Origin: Acidovorax radicis
Lineage (GTDB): Bacteria; Pseudomonadota; Gammaproteobacteria; Burkholderiales; Burkholderiaceae_C
Length of the DNA stretch: 64,000 bases
Direction: 5' to 3'
NCBI RefSeq assembly: GCF_020510705.1
Contig: NZ_CP075184.1
Coordinates: forward strand, 496,001 to 560,000
Shown: positions 1 to 8,745 of the stretch, piece by piece
Numbering within the stretch: the first letter of the stretch is position 1
Layout of the letters: every line of letters begins with the position of its first letter
Notes under the pieces: generated by a model
What the model was told of the DNA's origin: nothing
Seen by the model: only the letters and a program-made list of their open reading frames with translations
Database searches by the model: none
Position numbers and translations under genes: made by a program

Positions 1-1290
1 GCCGCAGCCCTGCATGGCCCACATGATGGCCAGCACCAGGGCTATTTCGCGGCGCTGGTAGAAGCGTTTCATGCCTTTGCAGGCGTAGTGCACGCCTTCG
101 TGGGCAAACATCCACTCCAGCAGCACCGAATCCTCCGGCGACCGCAAGACCACATGCAGGCTGGCGGGCGCGTGGGGCCCCGGTGCATGGGGCTGCTCTT
201 GCCGCACGGTTTCGTGGATCGCCAGCAGTTGCCGCGCGCAGTCCTCATCGTCGCTGTAGCTGCGCTGCTCGAACCAGGCGGGCTTGGTGGGGTAGTGCGC
301 GGCAAACGCCACGCCGAACAGTGGGTTGAGGCCTTGGCAGATCGCGTTGCCGAAGCGGTAGGTGGTGTGGAGGGAGACCACCTGGGTGTCTGCGGGCAGC
401 TCCTGCCGTATGCGGGCCAGGCTGTTGCCAAAGACGGAGAACGCACCGGGCAGGATGTGCTGGTTGAAGTCTCCCACGCCCACAAAAATGCCGTTGCCGC
501 CCTGTACCAGAGTGCGCAGCACCAGCATGGCGGCTTCGTCCAGGTCTTGCAGCTCGTCGAAAAGGACGGCGTCGAAGCGGCCTTGCAGCGGGGTAAAGGG
601 CTCGCTGAAATCCAGCGCACAAAGCTGTCGGGCGACCTCGTAGGTGCAGTCGCCCGGTGCATAGAACAACGGTTCGTTGTTCAGCCCGCTGCGCAGGCGT
701 TCATAGCGGACAAAGAGCTGGTAGAGGCCGTAGTCCAGCTCGTGCTCATGGCAATACGCCAAGGCGCCGAGGTCCGAGCTTTCGAGGTCGCGCAGCAGCA
801 GCCGCTGTTTGGCTTGGGCTTCAAAGTCCAGGAAGGCCTGCACGTCCAGATCGCGCGACAGGAAGTCGGCGACGTCGGGGGGCATGTCCTGCCGTTGCGG
901 GTCCTGGGTGAGCGCGGTGTGGGCCTGGCGGATCAGCAGGTTTTTTTGCAGCGGCTCGGTGACGCGCACAAGTGCGTCGCCCTGGTCTTTGAGTACCGTG
1001 GCACACAGCTGCTCCACGGTCATGATCTGCACCTGGCGCGGAATGGCCGGTACCAGGTTTTCAAGGCGCTGCGCCATGGCGGTAAGCCCCGCCTCCGAAT
1101 AGGCCAGCATCAGGATCCGGCTCGCCCCCTTGGTGCGAATGAGGTCGGCGGCCTTGATCGCCAGTGTGGTGGTCTTGCCGGTGCCCGCGAGGGCGTTGAC
1201 CAGCACCGCACTCGCCGTGGCGTTCAGAACCTCGTTCTGCTCCAGCGTGGGGTATCTTTTTTTGAAGTGAATGTCTTGCGGCAAGGCCAT
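1..1290 (-). CDS. Superfamily I (UvrD/Rep-type) DNA helicase, 3' end cut by window edge
   Basis: An ATP-driven DNA helicase of the UvrD/Rep superfamily, truncated because the reading frame runs off the left edge. From the ATG at 1290 the frame stays open for 430 codons. It shows a Walker A motif AGTGKT at residues 35-40, a motif II DELQD beginning at Asp245, and a motif III-like VGDFNQHI shortly after. Near the edge the residues FYQRREI resemble motif IV of UvrD proteins. The central domain is smaller than in UvrD itself, so this is probably one of the stand-alone UvrD-like ATPases rather than UvrD, Rep or PcrA. The motifs are seen directly; the role in repair or replication is inferred from the family. 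No neighbour on this strand points to a specific partner. Confidence 0.85.
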   Translation of the reverse strand, partial: MALPQDIHFKKRYPTLEQNEVLNATASAVLVNALAGTGKTTTLAIKAADLIRTKGASRILMLAYSEAGLTAMAQRLENLVPAIPRQVQIMTVEQLCATVLKDQGDALVRVTEPLQKNLLIRQAHTALTQDPQRQDMPPDVADFLSRDLDVQAFLDFEAQAKQRLLLRDLESSDLGALAYCHEHELDYGLYQLFVRYERLRSGLNNEPLFYAPGDCTYEVARQLCALDFSEPFTPLQGRFDAVLFDELQDLDEAAMLVLRTLVQGGNGIFVGVGDFNQHILPGAFSVFGNSLARIRQELPADTQVVSLHTTYRFGNAICQGLNPLFGVAFAAHYPTKPAWFEQRSYSDDEDCARQLLAIHETVRQEQPHAPGPHAPASLHVVLRSPEDSVLLEWMFAHEGVHYACKGMKRFYQRREIALVLAIMWAMQGCG

Positions 1291-1383
1291 GGTGTGGTTT
1301 ACCGGGGTGGGGTGGCGCGTGTTGGGTGGCCGCCGTGCCAGGATGATGACCCGCCACACGCGCTGGCGTTGATGTTGGTGTGA

Positions 1384-1450
1384 ATGCTATTGAATGTATA
1401 GCTTCTAGCGCTTGTGGAATAAGCGCTGCAGGCCAAAAAGGCATTGAAAA
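1384..1450. repeat. Dispersed stem-loop repeat, copy 1
   Basis: A degenerate copy of the main intergenic repeat, with AGCGCTTG, a short loop and AATAAGCGCT, then a GGCCAAAAAGGC flank. It sits between the LysR gene and the helicase gene. Confidence 0.7.
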
Positions 1451-1460
1451 TGATGGCTGC

Positions 1461-2366
1461 TCACGCCATGGTCTTGCGCAGCCATTCGGCAAACGCGGCG
1501 CATTCCCAGCGGTCCATGGTGCCGGTGCGCCAGCACAGGTAGTGGGCGTGGGGGCTGGCGGTGTCGATGGAGAACAGGCGCACCAGCGTGCCGTTTTCGA
1601 GCCAGGGCGCGCCGAGCTTCAGGCGCACCAGGGCCACGCCCATGCCAGCGGCGGCGGCGTCGCACATCAGGCCGACGTCGTTGAACTGCGAGCCCTCGCT
1701 GGGCTCCGCCCAGGCAAGGCCCGTGGCGGCGAACCAGGTGCGCCAGGGCTCCAGCGGGCTGCGCAGCAGGGACACGCCCTCCAGGTCCTCGGGGCGGTCA
1801 AAGGGGCCGTGCTCGCGCACGAAAGCGGGGGAGGCCAGGGGCGTGACCACGTCGCCCGCCAGCTCCACATATTCCACATCGGCGTAGTGCCCGGCGCCAT
1901 AGCGCACCATCAGGTCGGCGTCTTCGGCCACCACGTCAAGCAGCGGGATGGACACCTGCAGCGCCAGGTCGATCTCGGGGTAGGCCTCGGTGAACTGGCG
2001 CAGGCGCGGGATCAGGATGGTGCGCGCGAACGTGGGCGTCACCGCCAGCTTGAGGCGCCGACGGCCCGGCGTGGCCGCAGCCCCCGGAAAACGCTGCAGC
2101 GCGCCCAGCCCCTCGCGCACATGCGCCAGGTAGGCGCTGCCCTCGGTGGTCAGCGAAAAATCGGCCCGCCCGAACAGTTGCACGCCCAGAATCTGCTCGA
2201 GCTGTTTGACGCGGTGGCTCACCGCGCTGGGCGTGACGCAGAGTTCGTCCGCCGTCTGCGTCACGCTGCGCAGGCGCGCCAGCGCTTCAAACGTCAGCAG
2301 GCACTGGATGGGCGGAATGCGCCGCGCCGCGCTGCTGAGAAAGGACGACGGAGCTGCCGTGGCCAT
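1461..2366 (-). CDS. LysR-family transcriptional regulator (GcvA-like)
   Basis: A LysR-type DNA-binding regulator of 301 residues, the usual family length. The N-terminal winged helix-turn-helix spans about residues 18-77 (LLTFEALARLRSVTQTADEL, then TPSAVSHRVKQLE), followed by the two-lobed effector-binding domain to the C-terminus. The opening IPPIQCLLTFEALAR resembles the GcvA/AmpR branch. It lies 19 bp downstream of purU on the same strand, so it may be co-transcribed with it. GcvA controls glycine cleavage, a neighbour pathway of one-carbon folate metabolism, which would fit the purU linkage, but the target genes are not shown by the sequence. No divergent partner gene is present, which is unusual for a LysR regulator. 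Confidence 0.9.
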   Translation of the reverse strand: MATAAPSSFLSSAARRIPPIQCLLTFEALARLRSVTQTADELCVTPSAVSHRVKQLEQILGVQLFGRADFSLTTEGSAYLAHVREGLGALQRFPGAAATPGRRRLKLAVTPTFARTILIPRLRQFTEAYPEIDLALQVSIPLLDVVAEDADLMVRYGAGHYADVEYVELAGDVVTPLASPAFVREHGPFDRPEDLEGVSLLRSPLEPWRTWFAATGLAWAEPSEGSQFNDVGLMCDAAAAGMGVALVRLKLGAPWLENGTLVRLFSIDTASPHAHYLCWRTGTMDRWECAAFAEWLRKTMA

Positions 2367-2385
2367 GGTTGCTAGGCGGGGTGGT

Positions 2386-3234
2386 TTAGCGGAAAACGAC
2401 GGTTTTATGGCCGTTGAGCAGCACGCGGTGTTCGCTGTGCCACTTCACCGCGCGGGCCAGCACCTGGCTTTCGGTGTCGCGGCCCCGGGCGGTGAGGTCT
2501 TCCACCGTGTCGGTGTGGTCGGCGCGGGCCACGTCCTGCTCGATGATGGGGCCTTCGTCCAGGTCGGCTGTCACATAGTGGGCGGTGGCGCCGATGAGCT
2601 TCACGCCCCGGTCATGCGCCTGGTAGTAAGGCTTGGCGCCCTTGAAGCTGGGCAGGAAGCTGTGGTGGATGTTGATGGCCCGTCCGGCCAATGCTTGACA
2701 CAGATCAAGCGAAAGCACCTGCATGTAGCGCGCCAATACCACCAGTTCGGCCCCTTCAGCCTCGATAATCTCCAGCTGCTTGGCTTCGGCCTGCGGCTTG
2801 GTCGCCGCCGTCATCGGAATGTGGTGAAACGGCACGTTGTAGCTGGCCGCGAGCTGATAGAAGTCGCGGTGGTTACTGATGATGGCGCGGATGTCGATGG
2901 GCAGCAGGCCGCTCTTCCAGCGAAACAGCAGGTCGTTCAGGCAGTGGCCTTCCTTGCTGACCATGAGCACGGTTTTCATGGGCGCGGCGGTGGCGTCCAG
3001 GCTCCAGTGCATCTTGTGGGGCTCGGCAAAGGTGGCCAGGCGGGCCTTGAGGGTGGTGTGGTCATGCAGGGTGCAGGCAAACTGCACGCGCATGAAGAAC
3101 AGGCCCGTGGCGTGGTCGTTGTATTGCGCGGCTTCTTCGATGTTGCCGCCTTGTTCGAGCAAAAAACCCGAGACGGCGTGCACCAGCCCCAGGCGGTCGG
3201 GGCAAGACAGGGTAAGGATGTAGGCGTTGGTCAT
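2386..3234 (-). CDS. purU: Formyltetrahydrofolate deformylase PurU
   Basis: Hydrolyses 10-formyltetrahydrofolate to formate and tetrahydrofolate, supplying formate for purine synthesis and balancing folate pools in the cytoplasm. The 282-residue product matches the E. coli enzyme in size. An N-terminal ACT domain (about residues 5-80, beginning AYILTLSCPDRLGLV) is followed by a formyltransferase fold. The hydrolase core contains the INIHHSFLPSFKGA segment with its catalytic Asn and His, and the later HYVTADLDEGPI with the catalytic Asp. The frame is open upstream to 3378, but I chose the ATG at 3234 because the ACT domain starts there and the longer start would overlap the divergent gene at 3291. 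The LysR gene follows 19 bp downstream. Confidence 0.93.
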   Translation of the reverse strand: MTNAYILTLSCPDRLGLVHAVSGFLLEQGGNIEEAAQYNDHATGLFFMRVQFACTLHDHTTLKARLATFAEPHKMHWSLDATAAPMKTVLMVSKEGHCLNDLLFRWKSGLLPIDIRAIISNHRDFYQLAASYNVPFHHIPMTAATKPQAEAKQLEIIEAEGAELVVLARYMQVLSLDLCQALAGRAINIHHSFLPSFKGAKPYYQAHDRGVKLIGATAHYVTADLDEGPIIEQDVARADHTDTVEDLTARGRDTESQVLARAVKWHSEHRVLLNGHKTVVFR

Positions 3235-3290
3235 AGCCGGGCGATTGTCGCAGCAAGGCCTTTGCAGCAGGTGGCAGTGAAACAAGGAAC

Positions 3291-5615
3291 GTGATGGCTG
3301 ACGCGGGTAACGCGAGGGATACCCCCGCATTGCGCCCCTGGCGGGGCATGCTGCTGTACTTGGCGCTGGGCGTGGCATGGGTGTTCGCGGGCGACGCCTT
3401 GCTGGCCCACTGGGTCACCGATCCGCAGCTCCTGACCCGGTTCCAGACCTGGAAGGGCTGGGGCTATGTGGGCTTGACCAGTGCCTTGGCCTGGTGGCTG
3501 CTGCGGCGCGTGAACCGGGCCGAAGAAGTGCGCATGGCCATGGCGCATGAGCTGGCGCAGATCGTGCGCCATGCCCCGGCGGGCATTGCGCGCGTGGCGC
3601 TGGATGGGCAGCTGCTCTGGGCGAACCAGCGTTTGTGCGACATGCTGGGCGCGTCGATGCAGCAGATGCTGACCCTCAATTTTCGGCAGGTGGCCATCGC
3701 GCACGACGATGCGTGGGTGGCCGGTCAGCTTGACCAATTGATCGCCGGGGAAGTCGATCATTTTGCGGGCGAACGCCACTGCCAGCGCCTGGACAATGGC
3801 CTGGCGGTGGTGATGCTGTGCACCGTGACCCTGGCGCATGCGCCGGGCGATGCGCCTGACCATTTGATTTGTGTGTGCCAGGATCTGCAGGAGATCAACG
3901 CCGCGCGCGCGGCCCTGCAAACCAGCGAGACCCGGCAGCGGCTGGCCGCGAGCGCGGTGGACAACACCCTCGAAGGGGTGGTGGTCACCGACGCCCACAG
4001 CCGCATTCTGTCTGTGAATGCGGCGGTGACCCGGCTGCTGGGTTACACCGAGAGCGAGCTGCTGGGCAAGACGCCGCGCACCTTCAAATCCGGCCGCCAT
4101 GACCAGGTGTTCTACGAGGCCATGTGGGCGTCGATCGCCGAGACCGGGCATTGGAAGGGCGAGATATGGAACCGCCGCAAGAACGGCGAGATATTCCCCG
4201 AGCACATGTCGCTGTCAGCGGTGCGCGACCCTGCGGGCGAGGTCACGCACTACGTGTGCGTGTTCAGCGATATCTCCGAGGAAAAGTCGCAATTGCAGCG
4301 CATGGAGTTTCTGGCGCACCACGACCCGCTCACGGGCTTGTCCAACCGTGCCTGGTTTGGCCAGCAGGTGGAGCTGGCGGTGCAGGAGGCGCACGACAAC
4401 AGCGAGAAGATGGCTGTCCTGCTGCTGAACCTGGACCGCTTCAAGGACGTGAACGATAGCTACGGCCATGCCACGGGCGATGAAGTGCTCAAGCACATTG
4501 CGCGGCAGGTGCAGTCGGCCCTGCGGCCCGGGGATGTGCTGGGGCGCATGGCGGGCGACGAGCTGGCGGTGGTGGCGCGCCACCTGCGCCACGCAGACGG
4601 TGCTGCCAGCGTGGCCCGTGATTTGATTCGGGCCGCGGCCGAGCCCTGGCGCTCGCCCGACGGGCTGGAGGTGGTGGCCGGGGTGAGTGTGGGCATCTGC
4701 ATGTTCCCCGAACACGCCAGCACCAAAGAGCTGCTGCTGCAAGGCGCGCATGCCGCCGTCTACGGCGCCAAGGCCCGGGGCCGGGGGGCGTGGTGCTTTT
4801 TTCATGAGGCCATGACCCAGGCCGCGCGCGAGCGGCTGGAGCTGGAGTCGCGCCTGCGCCTGGCGCTGGCCCATGGCCATTTGCAGATGCACTACCAGCC
4901 GCAGGTGGACATTGCCTCGGGCCGCATCGTCGGCGCCGAGGCGTTGGTGCGTTGGAACGACCCCGAAGAAGGGCTGATATCGCCCGCGCGGTTTATTCCG
5001 GTGGCCGAAACCTCTGGCGTGATCGGGCCGCTCGGTGAATGGGTGCTGCGTGAGGTGTGCCGCCAGGGCCAGCAATGGCGGCAGGCCGGCCTGCCCGAAG
5101 TGACGCTGGCGGTGAATGTGTCGCCGCGCCAGTTTCACCTTACCGATCTGGCTGGCTGCGCGTCGTCTGCGCTCGCCGATTCGGGGTTTCCGGCCCGGCT
5201 GCTGGAGCTGGAGATCACCGAAGGGGCCCTGGCCGAGCGCACCGAGGAGGCGCGGCAGGTGCTGGTGCGCCTGCGGGGCCTGGGCGTGCGGGTGGCCGTG
5301 GATGACTTTGGGACGGGCTATTCATCGCTGGCGCAGCTCAAGCGGTTTCCGATTGATGTGCTGAAAATCGATCAGGGCTTTATCCGCGAGATTCCGCAAA
5401 ACGAAGATGACATGGCCATCAGCGCCGCCATCATCGCCATGGGGCACAGCATGGGCCTGTCGGTGCTGGCCGAAGGGGTCGAGACCGAGGGGCAACTTGG
5501 GTTTTTGCGTGCACGCGGGTGCGATGCGTACCAGGGCTACCTGTGCAGCCGCCCGCTGGCGGCGTCGGATTTTGCCGCGTTGCTGCAGGCGCGCCATGGC
5601 ATCGCACCTCTGTAA
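3291..5615 (+). CDS. Membrane-anchored PAS-PAS-GGDEF-EAL cyclic di-GMP signalling protein
   Basis: A 774-residue bifunctional-architecture protein of cyclic di-GMP turnover. Two hydrophobic segments near the N-terminus (about residues 18-35 and 54-70) anchor it in the inner membrane. Two PAS domains follow (about 90-205 and 220-340), then a GGDEF domain (about 345-505) and an EAL domain (about 515-765). The EAL motif is intact (GAEALVRW), as are the downstream EITEG and VDDFGTGYSS signatures, so phosphodiesterase activity is likely. The cyclase signature reads AGDEL instead of GGDEF. AGDEF variants can be active, but the additional Phe-to-Leu change makes the cyclase half doubtful and it may act as a GTP sensor. 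It is divergent from purU and convergent with the ChaN-like gene, 25 bp away. Confidence 0.93.
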   Translation: MMADAGNARDTPALRPWRGMLLYLALGVAWVFAGDALLAHWVTDPQLLTRFQTWKGWGYVGLTSALAWWLLRRVNRAEEVRMAMAHELAQIVRHAPAGIARVALDGQLLWANQRLCDMLGASMQQMLTLNFRQVAIAHDDAWVAGQLDQLIAGEVDHFAGERHCQRLDNGLAVVMLCTVTLAHAPGDAPDHLICVCQDLQEINAARAALQTSETRQRLAASAVDNTLEGVVVTDAHSRILSVNAAVTRLLGYTESELLGKTPRTFKSGRHDQVFYEAMWASIAETGHWKGEIWNRRKNGEIFPEHMSLSAVRDPAGEVTHYVCVFSDISEEKSQLQRMEFLAHHDPLTGLSNRAWFGQQVELAVQEAHDNSEKMAVLLLNLDRFKDVNDSYGHATGDEVLKHIARQVQSALRPGDVLGRMAGDELAVVARHLRHADGAASVARDLIRAAAEPWRSPDGLEVVAGVSVGICMFPEHASTKELLLQGAHAAVYGAKARGRGAWCFFHEAMTQAARERLELESRLRLALAHGHLQMHYQPQVDIASGRIVGAEALVRWNDPEEGLISPARFIPVAETSGVIGPLGEWVLREVCRQGQQWRQAGLPEVTLAVNVSPRQFHLTDLAGCASSALADSGFPARLLELEITEGALAERTEEARQVLVRLRGLGVRVAVDDFGTGYSSLAQLKRFPIDVLKIDQGFIREIPQNEDDMAISAAIIAMGHSMGLSVLAEGVETEGQLGFLRARGCDAYQGYLCSRPLAASDFAALLQARHGIAPL

Positions 5616-5640
5616 ATCAGGGGTATCAGGGGTTATGGCG

Positions 5641-6606
5641 CTAGGGCTGCGGCTTGCCGCGCAACGGCGCGCAGACATCCTGCTCAGGCAGTTCGGGTGT
5701 TTTGATCATCAGGTCTGCGTCGGTGGATGCTTCGTTTTTAATAGCTGGTTGCGCTTGATACGCCTGCGCAAGAACCACTTTTGATCGTAAATTTGCCGGC
5801 CAGTGGGTGGGCACGCCGACGGTGCGCAGCACATGGCCGCCCCCAGCCACCAGCACCACGGTCTGGTGGGGGCGCAGCGCTTCTTGCACCGCCTGGGCCA
5901 TGCTGGCATCGCGTGCGATCTGGATCCGGGCCATGGGGATGATCTGCGATTCGGGCAACAGCCCGCAATGGCCTTCACGCAGCGCCTCGTATTGCCACTG
6001 CAGCGCGGCGGGTGGCAGGTGCTGGTCCCAGCGGGTTTGCGCCATTGCCTCGCGCATGTCGGCGCGTGGCAGGTTGCCGCCGTGCACGGGCACGCGGCTC
6101 GCCACTGCGGCCATCACCACCGGGCCATAGGTTCGCCAGGGCCAGGCGGCGTCGTTCCATTGCAGGGCGGCCTGCGCTTGCGCTTCACTGGCGTTGCGGG
6201 GCAAACCGCTGGTGCTGTGACCACGCTCGGCCATTTCCATCACCAACGCCGCCAGTTGCCCGCGCTCCGCCAGCCACAGCACCACCTCGCGCTGCAGGCG
6301 TTGGTGGTCGGGGGCGTCGTGCCGTTCGCCAAGCAGCAACACATCGGCGGGCTGCAGCGACTGCAAGCGTTCCACCCCCATGAGCGAGGAGGCGGGGGGT
6401 GCCAAAGACAAAGACGCCGGGGGGGCGGGGAGCGAGGGCACGCCCGCACAGGCTGCCAGCGCCGCCACGCAGGCCAGAATCAGCCAGCGCGTCTGCGGGG
6501 CGTGTGGGGTGTGCCGGGTGTCTCGGGCGCGGCGCATGGCGGCTGCCGGGGCGGGCTGCGGTGCAAAAAGACGGGCCATGGAGCGGAAAAACGGTGGTGC
6601 GCGCAT
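5641..6606 (-). CDS. ChaN-family (DUF399) lipoprotein
   Basis: A putative haem-binding or erythromycin-esterase/Tiki-like lipoprotein of the ChaN family. A lipoprotein signal is evident: hydrophobic LILACVAALAAC with the lipobox Cys at residue 53 counted from the first ATG. The first 23 residues look dispensable, and the ATG at 6537 would give a more normal signal length. The ChaN core starts with DVLLLGERHDAPDH and includes MEMAERGH and a later GGGHVLR. The last roughly 15 sense codons of the AQAYQAQPAIKNEA region coincide with a copy of the dispersed repeat, so the tail appears to have been replaced or extended by repeat DNA. Its neighbours do not include haem or iron genes. Family assignment is good; function is unproven. 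Confidence 0.8.
   Translation of the reverse strand: MRAPPFFRSMARLFAPQPAPAAAMRRARDTRHTPHAPQTRWLILACVAALAACAGVPSLPAPPASLSLAPPASSLMGVERLQSLQPADVLLLGERHDAPDHQRLQREVVLWLAERGQLAALVMEMAERGHSTSGLPRNASEAQAQAALQWNDAAWPWRTYGPVVMAAVASRVPVHGGNLPRADMREAMAQTRWDQHLPPAALQWQYEALREGHCGLLPESQIIPMARIQIARDASMAQAVQEALRPHQTVVLVAGGGHVLRTVGVPTHWPANLRSKVVLAQAYQAQPAIKNEASTDADLMIKTPELPEQDVCAPLRGKPQP
5733..5783. repeat. Dispersed stem-loop repeat, copy 2, inside a coding 3' end
   Basis: Read on the minus strand it gives TCAAGCGCAACCAGCTATTA plus AAAA, the conserved half of the repeat. It encodes part of the C-terminal tail of the ChaN-like lipoprotein. Confidence 0.65.
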
Positions 6607-6687
6607 GGGCGCGATGCTACGCGGCCGGGCTGCCCGGGGGCGATGCGCGCATGGGGAGCCGGCGATATACCCGCCCCTGAGGCCTTC

Positions 6688-6711
6688 AAGGCTTGACTCA
6701 CGTCAAGCCTT
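6688..6711. promoter_or_regulatory. Perfect FNR/Dnr-type palindrome in front of narX
   Basis: Arms AAGGCTTGAC and GTCAAGCCTT are perfectly complementary around a TCAC spacer. The core TTGAC-N4-GTCAA matches the box of the FNR/Dnr/NnrR family of anaerobic regulators. It is centred about 42 bp before the narX ATG, with a TAAACT hexamer at 6729-6734 as a possible -10 element. The nearest gene on the other side starts at 6606 (or 6537), so narXL is the likelier target. Confidence 0.75.
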
Positions 6712-6741
6712 GCCACAAGCTTGCTCCCTAAACTGCCCCCT

Positions 6742-8745
6742 ATGCGCAACAAACCCAGCCTCACCACCAAGCTCCTGGCCATGGGCGCGGGTTTTTTGCT
6801 GGTGGCGCTGGGCTCCATTGGCATCACGCTGTGGGTCACCTGGAAGCTCGAAGGGGGCGCTGCCGCCGTCAACGAGGCGGGCCGCCTGCGCATGAGCATG
6901 CTGCGCATGGCCATGGTGCTCCAGGCCAATCCCCCTGCCGCAGTGCAGGAGCGGGCGCGCCAGTTTGAAACCAGCCTGGAGCTGCTGCGCACTGGCGACC
7001 CCTCGCGCCCTCTGTTTGTGCCGTGGAGCGAAGAAACCCGCACGCGGTTTGATGACATTCGCGCCCAGTGGGCGGTGGCTCGCACCGCCTGGAGCAGTGC
7101 CCGCCCGCCAGATCGCGCCCAGATCCTGGCCGATGCCGACGTCTTTGTGCTGCAGGTGGACGGGTTTGTGGAAGCCATCGAGGTGCAGATCGCGGGCTGG
7201 ACGGCCGCCTTGCACCTGTTTCAGCTGTGCATGATGGCCGTGGCCATCATGGCGGCGGTGACCTTCATGGCGGTCAGTTACCTGCTGGTGATCAACCCGC
7301 TGGCGCGCCTGCAGCAGGCCCAGGTGCGCTTGCGGCAGGGCGAGCTGGGAACGCGCTTGCCGGTAGAAACCGATGATGAGTTTGGCCAGCTCGCGGCGGG
7401 CTTTAACCTGATGGCGCATGCGCTGCAGGCGTCCCATGACCACCTGGAGCTCAAGGTGCGCGAAAAGACCACCAACATTGCCGTGCAGAACGACCGGCTG
7501 CGCGCCCTGTATGACGTGAGCGCGCTGACCTCCACGGCGGGCAGCCTGGAGCTGCTGGCCAAGGGGTTTGCACAGCAGATCCGCCGCGTCGCCGGGGCTG
7601 ACGCGGTGGCCGTGCGCTGGTCCAACGAAGCCAACGAGCGCTATGTGCTGCTGGCGGGCGACGGCTTGCCCCGCACCATGTCCGAGGGCGAGCATTGCCT
7701 GCACACCGGCAGCTGCCTGTGCGGCCAGCCCCAGGGCCAGGCGCGCACGCGTGTCATCCCTATCACTGCATCGACCGAGCTGGCATTGCCCCATTGCCGC
7801 GAGGCGGGCTTTCAGACCATGGTGACCATCCCGGTGCAGATGCAGCAACGCCTGCTGGGCGAAGTGGATCTGTTCTTTCGCTCGCATGTCGAGATCAACG
7901 AGGAGCTGCGCGACCTGCTGGACGCCATGACCCGCCATCTGGCCAGCGGTATGGAAAGCCTGCGCGCCGCTGCGCTGGAGCGCGAGGCTGCGGTGGCCGA
8001 AGAGCGCGGCATGCTGGCGCGCGAACTGCACGACTCCATTGCGCAGTCCTTGGCGTTTCTGAAGATTCAGGCGCAGTTGCTGCGCGATGCCGTGGCGCGT
8101 GGCGACGAGGTCAAACGCGACCGCAGCATGGGCGAGCTTGATGCGGGCGTGCGCGAGTGTTACGCCGATGTGCGCGAGCTTTTGGTGCACTTTCGCACGC
8201 GCACCAGCGAGGAGGACATCGAGGCCGCCCTGCGCGCCACCTTGTCCAAGTTCGAGCACCAGACCGGTGTGGCGACGACGCTGAGCATGGAAGGCCATGG
8301 CTTGCCGCTGCCCCCCGATCTGCAGATTCAGGTGCTGCACATGGTGCAGGAAGCCCTGTCGAATGTGCGCAAACATGCGGGGGCGAGCCGCGTGGATTTG
8401 CGCGTGAACCGCCACCCCCGCTGGCGTTTTGAGGTACAGGACAACGGGTCGGGTTTTGACGTGGCGTCGGTCCCCCCGGATTCTCTGCAGGTGGGCCTGG
8501 GCATCATGCGCGAGCGTGCGCAGCGCATCGGTGCGCTGGTGCAGGTCACCTCCGTGCCCGGGCAGGGCACCTGTGTGCGCATCGAGCTGCCCAGCGTCAC
8601 CATGGAATCCGCAGCGCGGCCCGCTTCTGTCGCATCTGCTTTGCCTGGCGCGCCACCGCAGGGCGCGGCGGCCACCGCGTCTGCCACAGCGGCTTTTGCC
8701 GCGATGGCCTCCCTCACGGCACTGCAGAAAGAGCCCACTGTATGA
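6742..8745 (+). CDS. narX: Nitrate/nitrite sensor histidine kinase NarX
   Basis: The inner-membrane sensor kinase that detects nitrate in the periplasm and phosphorylates NarL. From the ATG at 6742 the product is 667 residues. It has a first membrane helix (about 11-33), a periplasmic sensor beginning with the P-box NEAGRLRMSMLRMA (44-57) that binds nitrate in NarX/NarQ, a second helix (about 160-183), a HAMP region, and a Cys-containing central module (Cys319, 325, 327, 352) like the NarX cysteine cluster. The HisKA_3 phosphoacceptor is His430 (ARELHDSIAQ), followed by an HATPase domain with NVRKHAGAS and DNGSGFD. An Ala/Pro-rich tail follows the kinase core. An in-frame TTG at 6721 was rejected. 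No ribosome-binding site precedes the ATG. The stop overlaps the narL start by 4 bp. Confidence 0.92.
   Translation: MRNKPSLTTKLLAMGAGFLLVALGSIGITLWVTWKLEGGAAAVNEAGRLRMSMLRMAMVLQANPPAAVQERARQFETSLELLRTGDPSRPLFVPWSEETRTRFDDIRAQWAVARTAWSSARPPDRAQILADADVFVLQVDGFVEAIEVQIAGWTAALHLFQLCMMAVAIMAAVTFMAVSYLLVINPLARLQQAQVRLRQGELGTRLPVETDDEFGQLAAGFNLMAHALQASHDHLELKVREKTTNIAVQNDRLRALYDVSALTSTAGSLELLAKGFAQQIRRVAGADAVAVRWSNEANERYVLLAGDGLPRTMSEGEHCLHTGSCLCGQPQGQARTRVIPITASTELALPHCREAGFQTMVTIPVQMQQRLLGEVDLFFRSHVEINEELRDLLDAMTRHLASGMESLRAAALEREAAVAEERGMLARELHDSIAQSLAFLKIQAQLLRDAVARGDEVKRDRSMGELDAGVRECYADVRELLVHFRTRTSEEDIEAALRATLSKFEHQTGVATTLSMEGHGLPLPPDLQIQVLHMVQEALSNVRKHAGASRVDLRVNRHPRWRFEVQDNGSGFDVASVPPDSLQVGLGIMRERAQRIGALVQVTSVPGQGTCVRIELPSVTMESAARPASVASALPGAPPQGAAATASATAAFAAMASLTALQKEPTV

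Noticed and set aside
88..1383. 431-codon open frame on the plus strand opposite the helicase
   Set aside because: Translation lacks any recognisable motif, is His/Gln/Val-rich, and is the antisense shadow of a frame with clear helicase motifs in GC-rich DNA.
3235..3378. Longer start for purU
   Set aside because: Adds 48 residues without ACT-domain similarity and would overlap the divergent PAS-GGDEF-EAL gene.
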